16,558 nucleotides of DNA, from the NCBI GenBank assembly GCA_031378715.1, contig JANNEN010000147.1:1-16558 (forward strand), given 5' to 3'. A model generated the notes under the pieces. The model had not been told where the DNA came from. It saw only the letters and a program-made list of their open reading frames with translations, and searched no databases. A program made the translations under genes and the position numbers. Below, piece by piece: positions 1 to 8,256 of the stretch; within the stretch, counting starts at the first letter, position 1; each line of letters opens with the position of its first letter. Origin of the DNA: Emticicia sp031378715. GTDB taxonomy: Bacteria; Bacteroidota; Bacteroidia; Cytophagales; Spirosomataceae.

Positions 1-72
1 TCAAAGGAAAATAATTTGAATTAGCTATTATCAAATATCTATTTACCAATTAGTTCATTCATTAAAAAAAAC

Positions 73-1617
73 ATGAAAAAAATATTTTTAATTATAAGTT
101 TAGGGTTCGTGCTAATATCTTGTAACGATTACATTGATGAAGCATTTCGTAACCCAAACGCTCCAACAGTGGTAAAACCATCAGAGGCTCTTGCTCCGAT
201 TCAAGCCTATATGGCTCAAGGTATTCAGTTCGACTCTCGTATGCTCGGTCGATACGTAAATTATTGGACTTTGACCACAGGAGGTGGCTCATGGGATCGT
301 ATGGGGTATGACCCAAACTCTGACAATGCTGGAGAAAAATGGCGTACTCACTACTGGAATTTAGGCCAGAATGTAATAAACATGATGAGAGACGCCCGTA
401 CCGAGGGTAAAGATGAATACATCGGTGCGGGACACGCTGTCATGGCTTGGAGTTGGTTGTTACTTACAGATTATCACAGTGATGTCATATTGAAAGAGGC
501 ATTTAATACCAGCCAACTGACTTTTAAATATGATAGCCAAGAAGATGTCTATAAGCACGTAGCAATGCTTTGTGACTCGGCCAATATTTATTTAGAAAAA
601 GCTTCAAAAAAAGAAATTTCGAGTGACTTTCGTACGGCAGATGCTTTCCTCTACGCAGGAAACATTGATAAGTGGAAAAAATTTGTGAGTGGTGTAAAGG
701 CAAAGTTATTGCACCGTTATTCTTTGAAAAGCAGCTACAAGCCTGATGATGTAATTAAGGCAGTTGATGCCGCCATGGGTTCGACAGATGACGATGCAAT
801 GTTGAAATTTAATAATGGACCTGCTTCAGCCACCGATGCAAATTTTTATGGCCCAAGAAGAAATAATATGGGGAACTATCGCCAAACGGACTTCATCATT
901 CGGTATATGGACGGCACAGTTTACACTGGTCTAAAAGACCCAAGAGCAGACTTTTTATTCCGCCCTTCAACTGATGGTATTTATAGAGGAATCAGAATGA
1001 ATGCAGGAGAATTATCCACGCTACCTGCCAATCGAAAAACATACAGCTTCTTCGGAACCTTCTCGACGGTTGCCCCTGCTGGTGGAGTTGATACTGATGC
1101 TCGGAGTTTTTTTAAAAACGATGCTCCTTTTCCTTTGATGACTTATTCGGAATTACAGTTCATAAAATCCGAAGCAGCTTTTATAAAAGGAGATAAAGCT
1201 ACTGCTCTGAGTGCTTATCAAAAAGGGATTAAAGGGTGTTTTGATATGTATAAAAAGTATTATACTGGGTATGCACCTTTTACTGACAGACAAGCCGATG
1301 ATTACATTAAAGCAATAAGTCCTAAAACTACTTCTGACTTAACTTTGAGTGATATTATGATGCAAAAATTTGTCGCTCTGTGGGGTTATGGATTTGAAGA
1401 AACTTGGGTAGATTTACGTCGTTATAAATACAGTCCAGATATTTATAAAACTTACGAACTACCAACCGCCATTTACCCTGATAATCTTGGTAAATTGGTA
1501 TATCGTGTTCGACCGAGATACAATTCTGAATACCTGTGGAATGTTGAAGAACTCAAACGGATTGGCGGCACCAATACTGACTACCATACTGTAGAAACTT
1601 GGTTTTCAAAGCCTTAA
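73..1617 (+). CDS. SusD/RagB-like outer-membrane nutrient-binding lipoprotein (SusD-like_2 type)
   Basis: Surface lipoprotein of a SusCD-type uptake system: SusD proteins cap a TonB-dependent SusC channel and deliver oligosaccharides or peptides to it. The 514-residue length fits the family. A type II signal peptide ends in the lipobox LISC, so Cys17 should be lipidated and anchor the protein. The NPNAP segment just after the anchor, the Trp/Tyr-rich helical N-terminal half and the C-terminal stretch with WGYGFEETWVDLRRY (about residues 437-451) match the SusD-like_2 group. The start follows an A-rich leader with no Shine-Dalgarno sequence, usual for Bacteroidota. The next gene is 59 bp away on the same strand and is probably co-transcribed. 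The SusC partner should lie left of the window; the first 72 bases hold no recognisable SusC end. The substrate cannot be told: no carbohydrate-active enzyme or regulator lies beside it. Confidence 0.9.
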   Translation: MKKIFLIISLGFVLISCNDYIDEAFRNPNAPTVVKPSEALAPIQAYMAQGIQFDSRMLGRYVNYWTLTTGGGSWDRMGYDPNSDNAGEKWRTHYWNLGQNVINMMRDARTEGKDEYIGAGHAVMAWSWLLLTDYHSDVILKEAFNTSQLTFKYDSQEDVYKHVAMLCDSANIYLEKASKKEISSDFRTADAFLYAGNIDKWKKFVSGVKAKLLHRYSLKSSYKPDDVIKAVDAAMGSTDDDAMLKFNNGPASATDANFYGPRRNNMGNYRQTDFIIRYMDGTVYTGLKDPRADFLFRPSTDGIYRGIRMNAGELSTLPANRKTYSFFGTFSTVAPAGGVDTDARSFFKNDAPFPLMTYSELQFIKSEAAFIKGDKATALSAYQKGIKGCFDMYKKYYTGYAPFTDRQADDYIKAISPKTTSDLTLSDIMMQKFVALWGYGFEETWVDLRRYKYSPDIYKTYELPTAIYPDNLGKLVYRVRPRYNSEYLWNVEELKRIGGTNTDYHTVETWFSKP

Positions 1618-1676
1618 AATGTTCTTACAGTAAATTGAAAAATGATTTATTTTATTATTAAATACAACAATAAGTT

Positions 1677-2456
1677 ATGAACAAAATAACTAAATATATT
1701 TCGTTAGCTTGTTTGTTTTTCACATTAATAGCTTGTGAGAAAACACTTTTAGATGACAATATCCAGTGGCAATATGTCAATTCAGCTACCGATGCCAACC
1801 TAAAGGTAATCAATGCTTATACCTCAAACATACCTGCGGGAGCTCCTGGTGTGGGAGTTACGAGATTTTATGTTTATCAAGAAAAAAACAAACTCAACGG
1901 GAATGCTCTTGCCGCTCCAGGCTCTTGGCCAAGTACTGCTACTTATGCCGCCACAAAAGCTGGGAAAGCTAACTATTTCTTATTACTTGACCGTCGAGTA
2001 GGAAACGATTATGGTGTTTATGCAAAAGGAGATACTGCCTTCAAAGCCAATCTTGACTTACAAGCGGGAAAATTCTACACAGCATTTTTGATTGGAGCTT
2101 CACCAACGCAAGAGGTGATGCTCGTTGAAGATGAAATAATAGAACCAGCAGTAGGTAAATACAGATTACGTATAGCAAATCTTGTTCCTGATCCTGCACG
2201 ACCTATAGATGTTTATTCCCGAAGAGAGAAAAGAAAAATCGTAACAGGTCTTGATTATAAAAAAGTGGGTGCTTTTATTGAATTATCAATACCTTCTATT
2301 AGTGATACGCTTGATGTTTTTGATGCGACCAGCCCAACAAGGCCACTGTATAGTGCAACTAATTTCTTGCCTGTAAGTAAGAGAACATATACATTTTATG
2401 CACAAGGCAGAAGAGGGTTCCGAACTGAGGCTCTAAGTACTTACATCAACCGTTAA
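1677..2456 (+). CDS. DUF4397-like surface lipoprotein of a SusCD operon
   Basis: The role is unknown; by position it is an accessory outer-membrane lipoprotein of the upstream SusCD-type system, like SusE/SusF-type proteins. The 259-residue product has a signal peptide with lipobox LIAC, so Cys20 is the predicted lipidation site. Two similar beta-rich halves can be seen: residues about 40-145, starting with NLKVINAYTS and containing FYVYQEKNKLNG, and residues about 161-259, starting with YRLRIANLVPDPARPIDVYS. Both fit the DUF4397 pattern of an 'R-x-x-N-x-x-P-x-x-x-x-x-D-V-Y' strand pair. The fold assignment is by eye and moderate. It is the last gene of the operon, because a strong terminator follows 18 bp after the stop. 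It could bind ligand or act only structurally; nothing in the sequence decides. Confidence 0.65.
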   Translation: MNKITKYISLACLFFTLIACEKTLLDDNIQWQYVNSATDANLKVINAYTSNIPAGAPGVGVTRFYVYQEKNKLNGNALAAPGSWPSTATYAATKAGKANYFLLLDRRVGNDYGVYAKGDTAFKANLDLQAGKFYTAFLIGASPTQEVMLVEDEIIEPAVGKYRLRIANLVPDPARPIDVYSRREKRKIVTGLDYKKVGAFIELSIPSISDTLDVFDATSPTRPLYSATNFLPVSKRTYTFYAQGRRGFRTEALSTYINR

Positions 2457-2473
2457 TCTTTTCTCAAAAACCA

Positions 2474-2514
2474 AAAAAAGTGCAATCCCGAATATTTCAG
2501 GATTGCACTTTTTT
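2474..2514. terminator. Strong bidirectional intrinsic terminator
   Basis: A perfect stem GTGCAATCC (2480-2488) / GGATTGCAC (2500-2508) is extended by six A-T pairs on the outside, giving A- and T-tracts on both strands and an 11-nt loop. It sits between the convergent lipoprotein gene (stop at 2456) and lpdA (stop at 2543), so it can end both transcripts. Confidence 0.9.
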
Positions 2515-2542
2515 ATGTTTAAACCAAAACATAACCCCCTCA

Positions 2543-3934
2543 CTATAAGTGGATTACCTCACCGTAAGCTGCAGCGGCAGCTTCCATGATGGCCTCCGAC
2601 ATCGTTGGGTGCGGGTGAACCGACTTGATGATTTCCATACCCGTAGTTTCGAGTTTGCGGGCTACTACTGCCTCCGCAATCATCTCCGTTACGTTGCTTC
2701 CAATCATGTGGCAGCCGAGCCATTCGCCGTATTTGGCATCAAAAATTACTTTCACAAAACCTTCGGGGACACCGCCTGCTTTGGCTTTGCCCGATGCCGA
2801 AAACGGAAATTTTCCAACCTTAATGTCGTAACCAGCTTCCCGAGCGGCTTTTTCGGTATAACCCACCGAAGCGATTTCGGGCGAACAGTACGTACAGCCT
2901 GGAATATTCTTGTAGTCGAGTGGTTGTGGGTGATGTCCTGCAATTTTTTCTACGCAAATAATTCCTTCGGCCGATGCCACGTGTGCCAACGATTGGCCTG
3001 GCGTTACATCACCGATGGCGTAATAGCCCGAAATGTTGGTTTCGGCAAAACCATTCACCAAAATCTTACCTTTGTCGGTGGCAATCCCCACGTCTTCAAG
3101 ACCAATATTTTCGATATTTGAAATAATTCCTGCCGCTGAAAGTACAATATCGGTTTCAATTTTGATTTCACCCGTTGGGGTTTTTACCGTCGAAACGCAG
3201 CCGCTTCCCGAAGTATCAACCTTCTCAACGCTCGAACTTGTGTAAATTTCGATACCTAACTTCTTGTAAACCTTCGCTAATTCCTTCGATATATCTTCGT
3301 CTTCGACGGGAACGATATTTGGCATAAACTCCACAATCGTAACTTTCGTACCCATGCTGGCGTAAACGTAGGCAAATTCCACACCGATTGCTCCCGAACC
3401 CATCACCAAAAGTGAGTCAGGGCGTTTTTCGAGCGTCATGGCTTTGCGGTATTCGATTACTTTTTGTCCGTCAATCGGTACGTTGGGTAGTTGTCTGGCT
3501 CTTGCTCCCGTAGCGATGATGATGTGCTTACCTTCTACGTCTGATTTTTTTCCTTCGGCATCAATTACTTCAACTTTCTTACCTGTTTTTACTTTACCGT
3601 TTCCGATGATGACATCAATTTTGTTTTTTTTCATCAAAAACGTTACGCCTTTGCTCATATTTTCGGCAATCGTTCGGGAACGTTTAATAACCGCCCCAAA
3701 ATCTGCGTGGGCTTCGCTTACTTCGATACCGTAATCTTTGGCGTGCTTGATGTACTCAAATACCTGAGCCGATTTGAGCAAGGCTTTGGTCGGAATACAG
3801 CCCCAATTTAGGCAAATACCGCCCAAACTTTCTTTTTCTATAATGGCTGTTTTCAAGCCTAATTGTGATGCACGAATGGCAGCTACATAGCCGCCCGGAC
3901 CACTTCCAAGTATAACAACGTCGTACTGAGCCAT
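2543..3934 (-). CDS. lpdA: Dihydrolipoyl dehydrogenase (E3 of 2-oxoacid dehydrogenase complexes)
   Basis: FAD-dependent E3 enzyme that reoxidises the dihydrolipoyl groups of pyruvate, 2-oxoglutarate or branched-chain dehydrogenase complexes (or the glycine cleavage system) and reduces NAD+. Cytosolic, 463 residues, the normal length. Visible landmarks: FAD-binding GSGPGG (10-15), the redox-active disulfide in GGICLNWGCIPTK (Cys41 and Cys46), the second dinucleotide fold with GSGAIGVEFA, the FAD motif GYYAIGD, and the C-terminal HPHPTMSE with the catalytic His442-Glu447 pair. I chose the ATG at 3932-3934 (MAQYDVVILG), which matches the family N-terminus; an in-frame ATG 27 codons upstream falls in the predicted promoter. 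It is a lone gene with no E1 or E2 beside it, so it may serve several complexes. Transcription runs away from dgt. Confidence 0.96.
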   Translation of the reverse strand: MAQYDVVILGSGPGGYVAAIRASQLGLKTAIIEKESLGGICLNWGCIPTKALLKSAQVFEYIKHAKDYGIEVSEAHADFGAVIKRSRTIAENMSKGVTFLMKKNKIDVIIGNGKVKTGKKVEVIDAEGKKSDVEGKHIIIATGARARQLPNVPIDGQKVIEYRKAMTLEKRPDSLLVMGSGAIGVEFAYVYASMGTKVTIVEFMPNIVPVEDEDISKELAKVYKKLGIEIYTSSSVEKVDTSGSGCVSTVKTPTGEIKIETDIVLSAAGIISNIENIGLEDVGIATDKGKILVNGFAETNISGYYAIGDVTPGQSLAHVASAEGIICVEKIAGHHPQPLDYKNIPGCTYCSPEIASVGYTEKAAREAGYDIKVGKFPFSASGKAKAGGVPEGFVKVIFDAKYGEWLGCHMIGSNVTEMIAEAVVARKLETTGMEIIKSVHPHPTMSEAIMEAAAAAYGEVIHL

Positions 3935-3967
3935 ATTAATTTTTCTTGTTAATTGAAAATCTTGGTG

Positions 3968-3999
3968 CAAAATTAGGTAAAATAGCTTAGGAATTGAAA
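3968..3999 (-). promoter_or_regulatory. Probable lpdA promoter (Bacteroidota type)
   Basis: On the minus strand a perfect TAnnTTTG box (TAATTTTG, plus-strand 3968-3975) is preceded, after 20 bp, by TTTC (3996-3999), one base away from the -33 TTTG. The start of transcription would fall near 3961, giving a leader of about 27 nt before the lpdA ATG. This also argues against the upstream ATG at 4013-4015. Confidence 0.55.
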
Positions 4000-4071
4000 C
4001 TAAATAAATGAACATTTTCGGTTGATAATATTTTTGTTAAGTAACTTCAATTTTTAAGCGAATTGCGGAAT

Positions 4072-4108
4072 TTTTTTCGGCATAAAATGAAATTTTATGC
4101 CGAAAAAA
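4072..4108. terminator. Perfect 17-bp hairpin with T-tracts on both strands, between divergent genes
   Basis: A stem of 17 perfect pairs (4072-4088 with 4092-4108) closes on a 3-nt GAA loop. Its core is CGGCATAAAAT and its outer part is six T-A pairs, so in shape it is a bidirectional intrinsic terminator. It lies upstream of both lpdA and dgt, outside either predicted transcript. Possible roles are a block to read-through between divergent promoters, the end of a small unseen transcript, or a palindromic protein site. The structure is certain; the function is not. Confidence 0.6.
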
Positions 4109-4176
4109 GTATTGTACCAAACGTTCATTTCAATTCCTAAGCGTATCTTGCACAAAAATTCCTTGATTCCCCAAAA

Positions 4177-5538
4177 ATGAACTGGCAAACGCTTTTCTCT
4201 AACAAACGCCTCGGTGCCGAACACCGCAACGCCCAAGAAAATTTTCGTACTGATTATATGCGAGATTACGACCGATTGATTTTCTCGTCGCAGTTTCGGC
4301 GTTTGCAGAACAAAACACAGGTTTTCCCACTTCCTGGGGCGGTTTTTGTACATAATCGCTTGACACACAGCTTGGAAGTGGCCTCGGTTGGTCGGTCGTT
4401 GGGCAAAGCCATTGGCGAAAAAATTGTTGAAAAACACGGAGATAAACTTGACCAAGAAGCGATTGAGTTTTATAAATTTGAACTTTCGGCAGTGGTAATG
4501 ACCGCTTGCATTGCCCACGATATTGGTAATCCACCATTTGGACACTCGGGCGAAGAAGCGATTCGTACGTATTTTCGGAAATTAGAAGGCGAAAAACTGA
4601 GCTTTCTAACCGAGAATCTCACCGAAAACCAGTTTAATGACTTCAAATATTTTGAGGGAAATGCCAATGCGTTTCGGATTTTGACTACGATTTTTAATCA
4701 AAATAATCTCAATCTTACCTACGCAACGCTTGCCTCGATAATCAAATATCCAGCCGATTCGACGAATGGATTTAAGAAGAAAAGTTTTATTTCGGCAAAA
4801 AAATCGGGCTTCTTCGATGCCGAAGTTGATTTCTATAAACGAATAGCTAATGAACTGAACATCAATACTTTAAACGAAGAAAAGACGGTTTTTGCTCGCC
4901 ACCCCTTTGTATATTTGGTAGAAGCCGCCGACGATATTTGTTACAGAATCATTGACCTCGAAGATGCCCACCGACTGAACATTATTTCGATTCAAGAAGC
5001 CCGAAATTTGCTCGAACCTTTTTTTGAAACTCGTGAGGGAAAACCCCCGATTTCGGCCAGTGTTGATGCTATTGAAGACGACAAACAAAAACTTTCTTTT
5101 TTGCGGGCAATGCTCATCGGGAAGTTGGTTGCAAAATGTACCGAGGTTTTCTTTGAATACGAATCTCAGCTACTTGACGGCTCGCTCAACAAGCCTTTGA
5201 TTGACCTTTTGGACGAAAAAACGATTGCTTTAATTGATAAAATTGACGAAATTTCGGTCAAGAAAATCTATAATCACAAATCGGTTATTGAAATCGAAAT
5301 TGCAGGTTATCACATCATCGGGGGCTTACTGAAAGAATTTGTTTCGGCGGTTTTGCAGCCCGATACCACCAAAGCGAAGAAACTTTTGCAGTTGATTCCG
5401 AGCCAATATGGCATCACGAAAGGCGGAGATGTTTATCCGAATATCCTTGCGGTTGTTGATTTTGTTTCGGGCATGACCGATTTGTTCGCCATTGATTTAT
5501 ACCGAAAAATTACAGGGATTCAGATTCCGCAGTTGTAA
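4177..5538 (+). CDS. dgt: dGTP triphosphohydrolase (dGTPase), HD superfamily
   Basis: Hydrolyses dGTP, and perhaps other dNTPs, to the deoxynucleoside and inorganic triphosphate, controlling dNTP pools in the cytosol. The 453-residue product shows the HD-domain metal ligands in order: His64 in RLTHSLEV, His114-Asp115 in CIAHDIGNPPFGHSGE, and Asp252/Asp253 in EAADDICYRI. The RRLQNKTQVF segment (41-50) and FEGNANAFRIL (159-169) are typical of dGTPases rather than other HD hydrolases. It is shorter than E. coli Dgt (about 505) but in the range of the Bacteroidota proteins. The start is ATG at 4177 after a CCAAAA leader without a Shine-Dalgarno sequence; MNWQTLFSNKR matches the expected N-terminus. 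A weak promoter box TATCTTGC (4144-4151) lies 26 bp upstream, inside the mirrored repeat shared with lpdA. Nucleotide specificity cannot be read from sequence. Confidence 0.93.
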   Translation: MNWQTLFSNKRLGAEHRNAQENFRTDYMRDYDRLIFSSQFRRLQNKTQVFPLPGAVFVHNRLTHSLEVASVGRSLGKAIGEKIVEKHGDKLDQEAIEFYKFELSAVVMTACIAHDIGNPPFGHSGEEAIRTYFRKLEGEKLSFLTENLTENQFNDFKYFEGNANAFRILTTIFNQNNLNLTYATLASIIKYPADSTNGFKKKSFISAKKSGFFDAEVDFYKRIANELNINTLNEEKTVFARHPFVYLVEAADDICYRIIDLEDAHRLNIISIQEARNLLEPFFETREGKPPISASVDAIEDDKQKLSFLRAMLIGKLVAKCTEVFFEYESQLLDGSLNKPLIDLLDEKTIALIDKIDEISVKKIYNHKSVIEIEIAGYHIIGGLLKEFVSAVLQPDTTKAKKLLQLIPSQYGITKGGDVYPNILAVVDFVSGMTDLFAIDLYRKITGIQIPQL

Positions 5539-5581
5539 GAATGCCTTCTCAGTAACTCATTTTACGTACTTCTGCTAAAAA

Positions 5582-5668
5582 ACATGGAAATAAATAAAGT
5601 ACCCCGAGTGTCTTTTAGATTTGTTTTCAAATCGAAACTTCCCGCAATAAGTCTATTTATTTCCATGT
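5582..5668. repeat. Palindromic element with 15-bp arms, downstream of dgt
   Basis: Perfect inverted arms ACATGGAAATAAATA (5582-5596) and its complement (5654-5668) enclose a second hairpin, GATTTG-TTTT-CAAATC (5618-5633). The whole 87 bp could fold as one imperfect stem. It lies in the 202-bp gap between the convergent dgt and M1 peptidase genes, where no standard terminator is visible, so it may serve as the 3' end signal. It could equally be a small non-autonomous repeat. No clear target duplication flanks it. Confidence 0.6.
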
Positions 5669-5740
5669 CCCTAATCTCCCCGTAGCGGAGAAAATCACTT
5701 GTTTTTTTTTTAGTCCGTCCCTAAAAAAACTATTAAATCT

Positions 5741-8125
5741 TTACTTTTTATCCCCACTCGTCTGCGTGCCAGCGGGCTTGTTTTTCTGGGCTTCTTGCAT
5801 TGGGTTTGATCCACCGCCGCCAAAACCTCTTTGCTTAAACGCCTGAAAGCGTGTCGGTTGCTCAGGTTCTTTCGGGAAAGTATTATCCGATGTATCAATA
5901 TCAGGGATTTCGTGGTAAGGGTCAAGTTTGAATTTGGCAACTTTCTTGGTCGTTACCAAAGTTTTCTTGACTTCTTTATCATTCAAACGCCAGATTTCAG
6001 CGGGGATTCTGACATCTTCACTCGTGCCATCTTCAAATTGCATCTGAATAATGATAGGCATTATCAAACCGCCTTTGTTTTTCAGGTTCACTACGTAAAA
6101 GTTCTTGCCCGCTTCGATGAGTTTTCGGTCGTTTTCATCTAAACTTGACAAATATTGTTCGTATTTCTTCTTATCGGCATCGGTAACGGCAAATCTATCA
6201 TAAGAATTATAGAAATCCTTCATCGTAGAATCTGCCTCCACAACGGTTTGTTTGATGTCGGTTTTGTTGCGGATATTGCTCAATGTTTGGGCTTTGGCTG
6301 CGGCATCGGCTTTGGCTACGGCTTTTTGTTTGGTAGGGTCTTGGCTATCAACGCTGTACCACTCCACATTGGCGATTGCTTGGTCGGCGGGTTCAACGCC
6401 ATAAAACCAGCCTTTCCAAAACCAATCCAAATCAACGCCCGAAGCATCTTCCATTGTGCGGAAAAAGTCGGCAGGGGTTGGGTGCTTAAATGCCCAGCGG
6501 CGAGCGTATTCTTTGAAAGCATAATCGAAAAGTTCACGCCCCATGACACTTTCACGCAAGATATTGAGTCCAGTGGCGGGTTTTGAGTACGCATTCGGGC
6601 CGAAAGTTCCTGGTAAAATATTGTCAGAGCTACTCATAATGGGGTTTTGCTTCGTGGCATCAATTTTCATGTAACCCGTAATTGACTGCGGCTCGATACC
6701 ACCAACGGGAAAGTTTCTGTCCCATTCCTGAGAAGCCAAACATTCCAAAAAAGTATTCAAACCTTCGTCCATCCATGACCATTGACGCTCGTCAGAATTG
6801 ACAATCATCGGAAAGAAATTATGTCCAACTTCGTGAATAACCACCGAAATCAAGAAGTTTTTTATACCTTCCGAATACGTTCCGTCGGCTTCGGGTCTTG
6901 CCCCGTTAAAGCTCATCATCGGGTATTCCATGCCACCCACCGAGCCATGCACCGAGTAGGCCACGGGGTACGGGTATGCAATGCTTCGCTTCGAGTAGCT
7001 CGTGAGGGTATGTGCCACCAAGCGAGTAGAATACTGCCCCCAAAGTGGATTTGCTTCTTTCGGATAAAGCGACATCGCCCAAACTTTTTTGCCTTCTACA
7101 TCAACTTGCAAAGCGTCCCAGATGAATTTCCGTGAAGCGGCAAACGCAAAATCACGGACATTTTTGGCGGCATAAATCCACGTTTTTTTGCCGCTTGGCT
7201 TATTTTTTTCAGCAATTTCGGCTTCTTCTTGCGTAACAATCGCAATCGGATTTTTTGTATTTTTTGCTTGTTCCCAACGCTTTATTTGCGTAGCGGTCAG
7301 CACTTCTTTGGGGTTTTGTAGCTCGCCCGTTGCTCCAACAACCATGTCGTTTGGCACGGTCAGGGCAAATTTATAATCACCAAAAACCAGCGTAAACTCG
7401 CCTTGACCCAAAAACTGCTTGTGCTGCCAGCCGTTTACATCGTCATAAACTGCCATACGAGGAAACCATTGAGCGATTTCGTACAGTACATTTCCATCTT
7501 TCGGGAAAAGTTCGTAGCCACTTCTTGCACCACCCCCCGCTTTCAAATCAACGATATTAAATTTCCAATCAACTTGTAGCGTAAAAGTCATGCCTTTGGT
7601 TAGTGGCGTGGGCAAATCTACCCGCATCATGGTTTCGTTAATGGTGTATTTCAAGTCTTTGCCCGAAGCATCTTTCACGGCCGAAATTTTATAGCCGTAA
7701 TCTTTGTCGTTCGTACCCGCCATTGTTCCGAGGGCATTAAAACTCGCCCCAGAAGTAGGGTTTAGTGCCGATTGGCGAGAAGTATTAGCGACCGAGTTTT
7801 TAGCAAAAAGATTTTGGTCGAGTTGTAGCCATAAGTAGCGTAATTCTTCGGGGGCGTTGTTGGTATAAGTGATTTTTTCGCTTGCCGTAATCGCTTGTTT
7901 GGCATCGTCCAGCTCGGCTTTGATGTCGTAGTCAGCTTTTTGTTGCCAATAATCTTTACCTGGGCTACCACTGGCAGTTCGGTACGAATTTGGTGTTGGT
8001 AATGCCGTACCGATTTGCTCAAAACGGGTATTGGCGTTAAACTCGGTAGTTGCGGCTGGGCGTTGGGCATGAGCCAACAAACTAAAACCGAGAGCCAAGA
8101 GGGTGAAAGAAAATAGTTTTTTCAT
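5741..8125 (-). CDS. Secreted M1-family (aminopeptidase N-like) zinc metallopeptidase
   Basis: Zinc-dependent peptidase, probably removing N-terminal residues from peptides in the periplasm or outside the cell. The 794-residue product starts with a signal peptide, MKKLFSFTLLALGFSLLAHAQ, and has no lipobox. The M1 landmarks are present: GGMEYP (397-402) in place of the textbook GAMEN, and HEVGH (431-435) followed 18 residues later by Glu454 in WMDEGLNTF, the HEXXH-18-E zinc site. The N-terminal 300 residues form the beta-rich domain expected of M1 enzymes. The C-terminus ends in a Gly/Lys/Gln-rich low-complexity tail with no type IX secretion domain that I recognise. Bacteroidota carry many M1 paralogues with this variant motif and their substrates are mostly unknown. 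A promoter-like TATCTTCG lies at 8153-8160. The cyclophilin gene upstream is co-directional, but a hairpin lies between them. Confidence 0.92.
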   Translation of the reverse strand: MKKLFSFTLLALGFSLLAHAQRPAATTEFNANTRFEQIGTALPTPNSYRTASGSPGKDYWQQKADYDIKAELDDAKQAITASEKITYTNNAPEELRYLWLQLDQNLFAKNSVANTSRQSALNPTSGASFNALGTMAGTNDKDYGYKISAVKDASGKDLKYTINETMMRVDLPTPLTKGMTFTLQVDWKFNIVDLKAGGGARSGYELFPKDGNVLYEIAQWFPRMAVYDDVNGWQHKQFLGQGEFTLVFGDYKFALTVPNDMVVGATGELQNPKEVLTATQIKRWEQAKNTKNPIAIVTQEEAEIAEKNKPSGKKTWIYAAKNVRDFAFAASRKFIWDALQVDVEGKKVWAMSLYPKEANPLWGQYSTRLVAHTLTSYSKRSIAYPYPVAYSVHGSVGGMEYPMMSFNGARPEADGTYSEGIKNFLISVVIHEVGHNFFPMIVNSDERQWSWMDEGLNTFLECLASQEWDRNFPVGGIEPQSITGYMKIDATKQNPIMSSSDNILPGTFGPNAYSKPATGLNILRESVMGRELFDYAFKEYARRWAFKHPTPADFFRTMEDASGVDLDWFWKGWFYGVEPADQAIANVEWYSVDSQDPTKQKAVAKADAAAKAQTLSNIRNKTDIKQTVVEADSTMKDFYNSYDRFAVTDADKKKYEQYLSSLDENDRKLIEAGKNFYVVNLKNKGGLIMPIIIQMQFEDGTSEDVRIPAEIWRLNDKEVKKTLVTTKKVAKFKLDPYHEIPDIDTSDNTFPKEPEQPTRFQAFKQRGFGGGGSNPMQEAQKNKPAGTQTSGDKK

Positions 8126-8195
8126 GTGAAAGAGATGAAGTTTGATTTTATGCGAAGATAGAAAGAAAATATTGTTTTGACGAAACCAAAACCAG

Positions 8196-8230
8196 AAAGC
8201 TGCTCAAAAAACGAATTTTCGAGCAGCTTT
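8196..8230. terminator. Hairpin terminator between the cyclophilin and M1 peptidase genes
   Basis: A 10-bp stem AAAGCTGCTC / GAGCAGCTTT (8196-8205 / 8221-8230) is followed inward by a further AAAA/TTTT pairing. It lies 26 bp past the cyclophilin stop, so it probably ends that minus-strand transcript and separates it from the peptidase gene. The T-tract is short on the minus strand and better on the plus strand. Confidence 0.7.
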
Positions 8231-8256
8231 TTGTTGTATTTTTTGTTAAGCGAATA

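Larger units (their letters stand above)
3965..4153. repeat. Inverted duplication of promoter-like sequence between lpdA and dgt
   Basis: The same blocks occur in the same order on both strands, pointing toward the two divergent genes. In the lpdA direction: GTTCATTT (4006-4013), TTTCAATTCCTAAGC (3985-3999) and TTGCAC (3965-3970). In the dgt direction: GTTCATTT (4123-4130), TTTCAATTCCTAAGC (4128-4142) and TTGCAC (4148-4153). The 15-mer is perfect in both copies; spacings differ by about 10 and 9 bp. Either the region was inverted and duplicated, or both promoters carry the same binding site. Confidence 0.75.

Noticed and set aside
1..72. The 3' end of a SusC gene at the left edge
   Set aside because: One frame reads a few codons to a stop at 22-24, but they do not look like the aromatic C-terminus of a TonB-dependent receptor; too short to call.
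4054..4545. A minus-strand open frame running through the dgt 5' end and the lpdA-dgt gap
   Set aside because: It overlaps well-supported dgt coding sequence and the hairpin; the product has no recognisable features.
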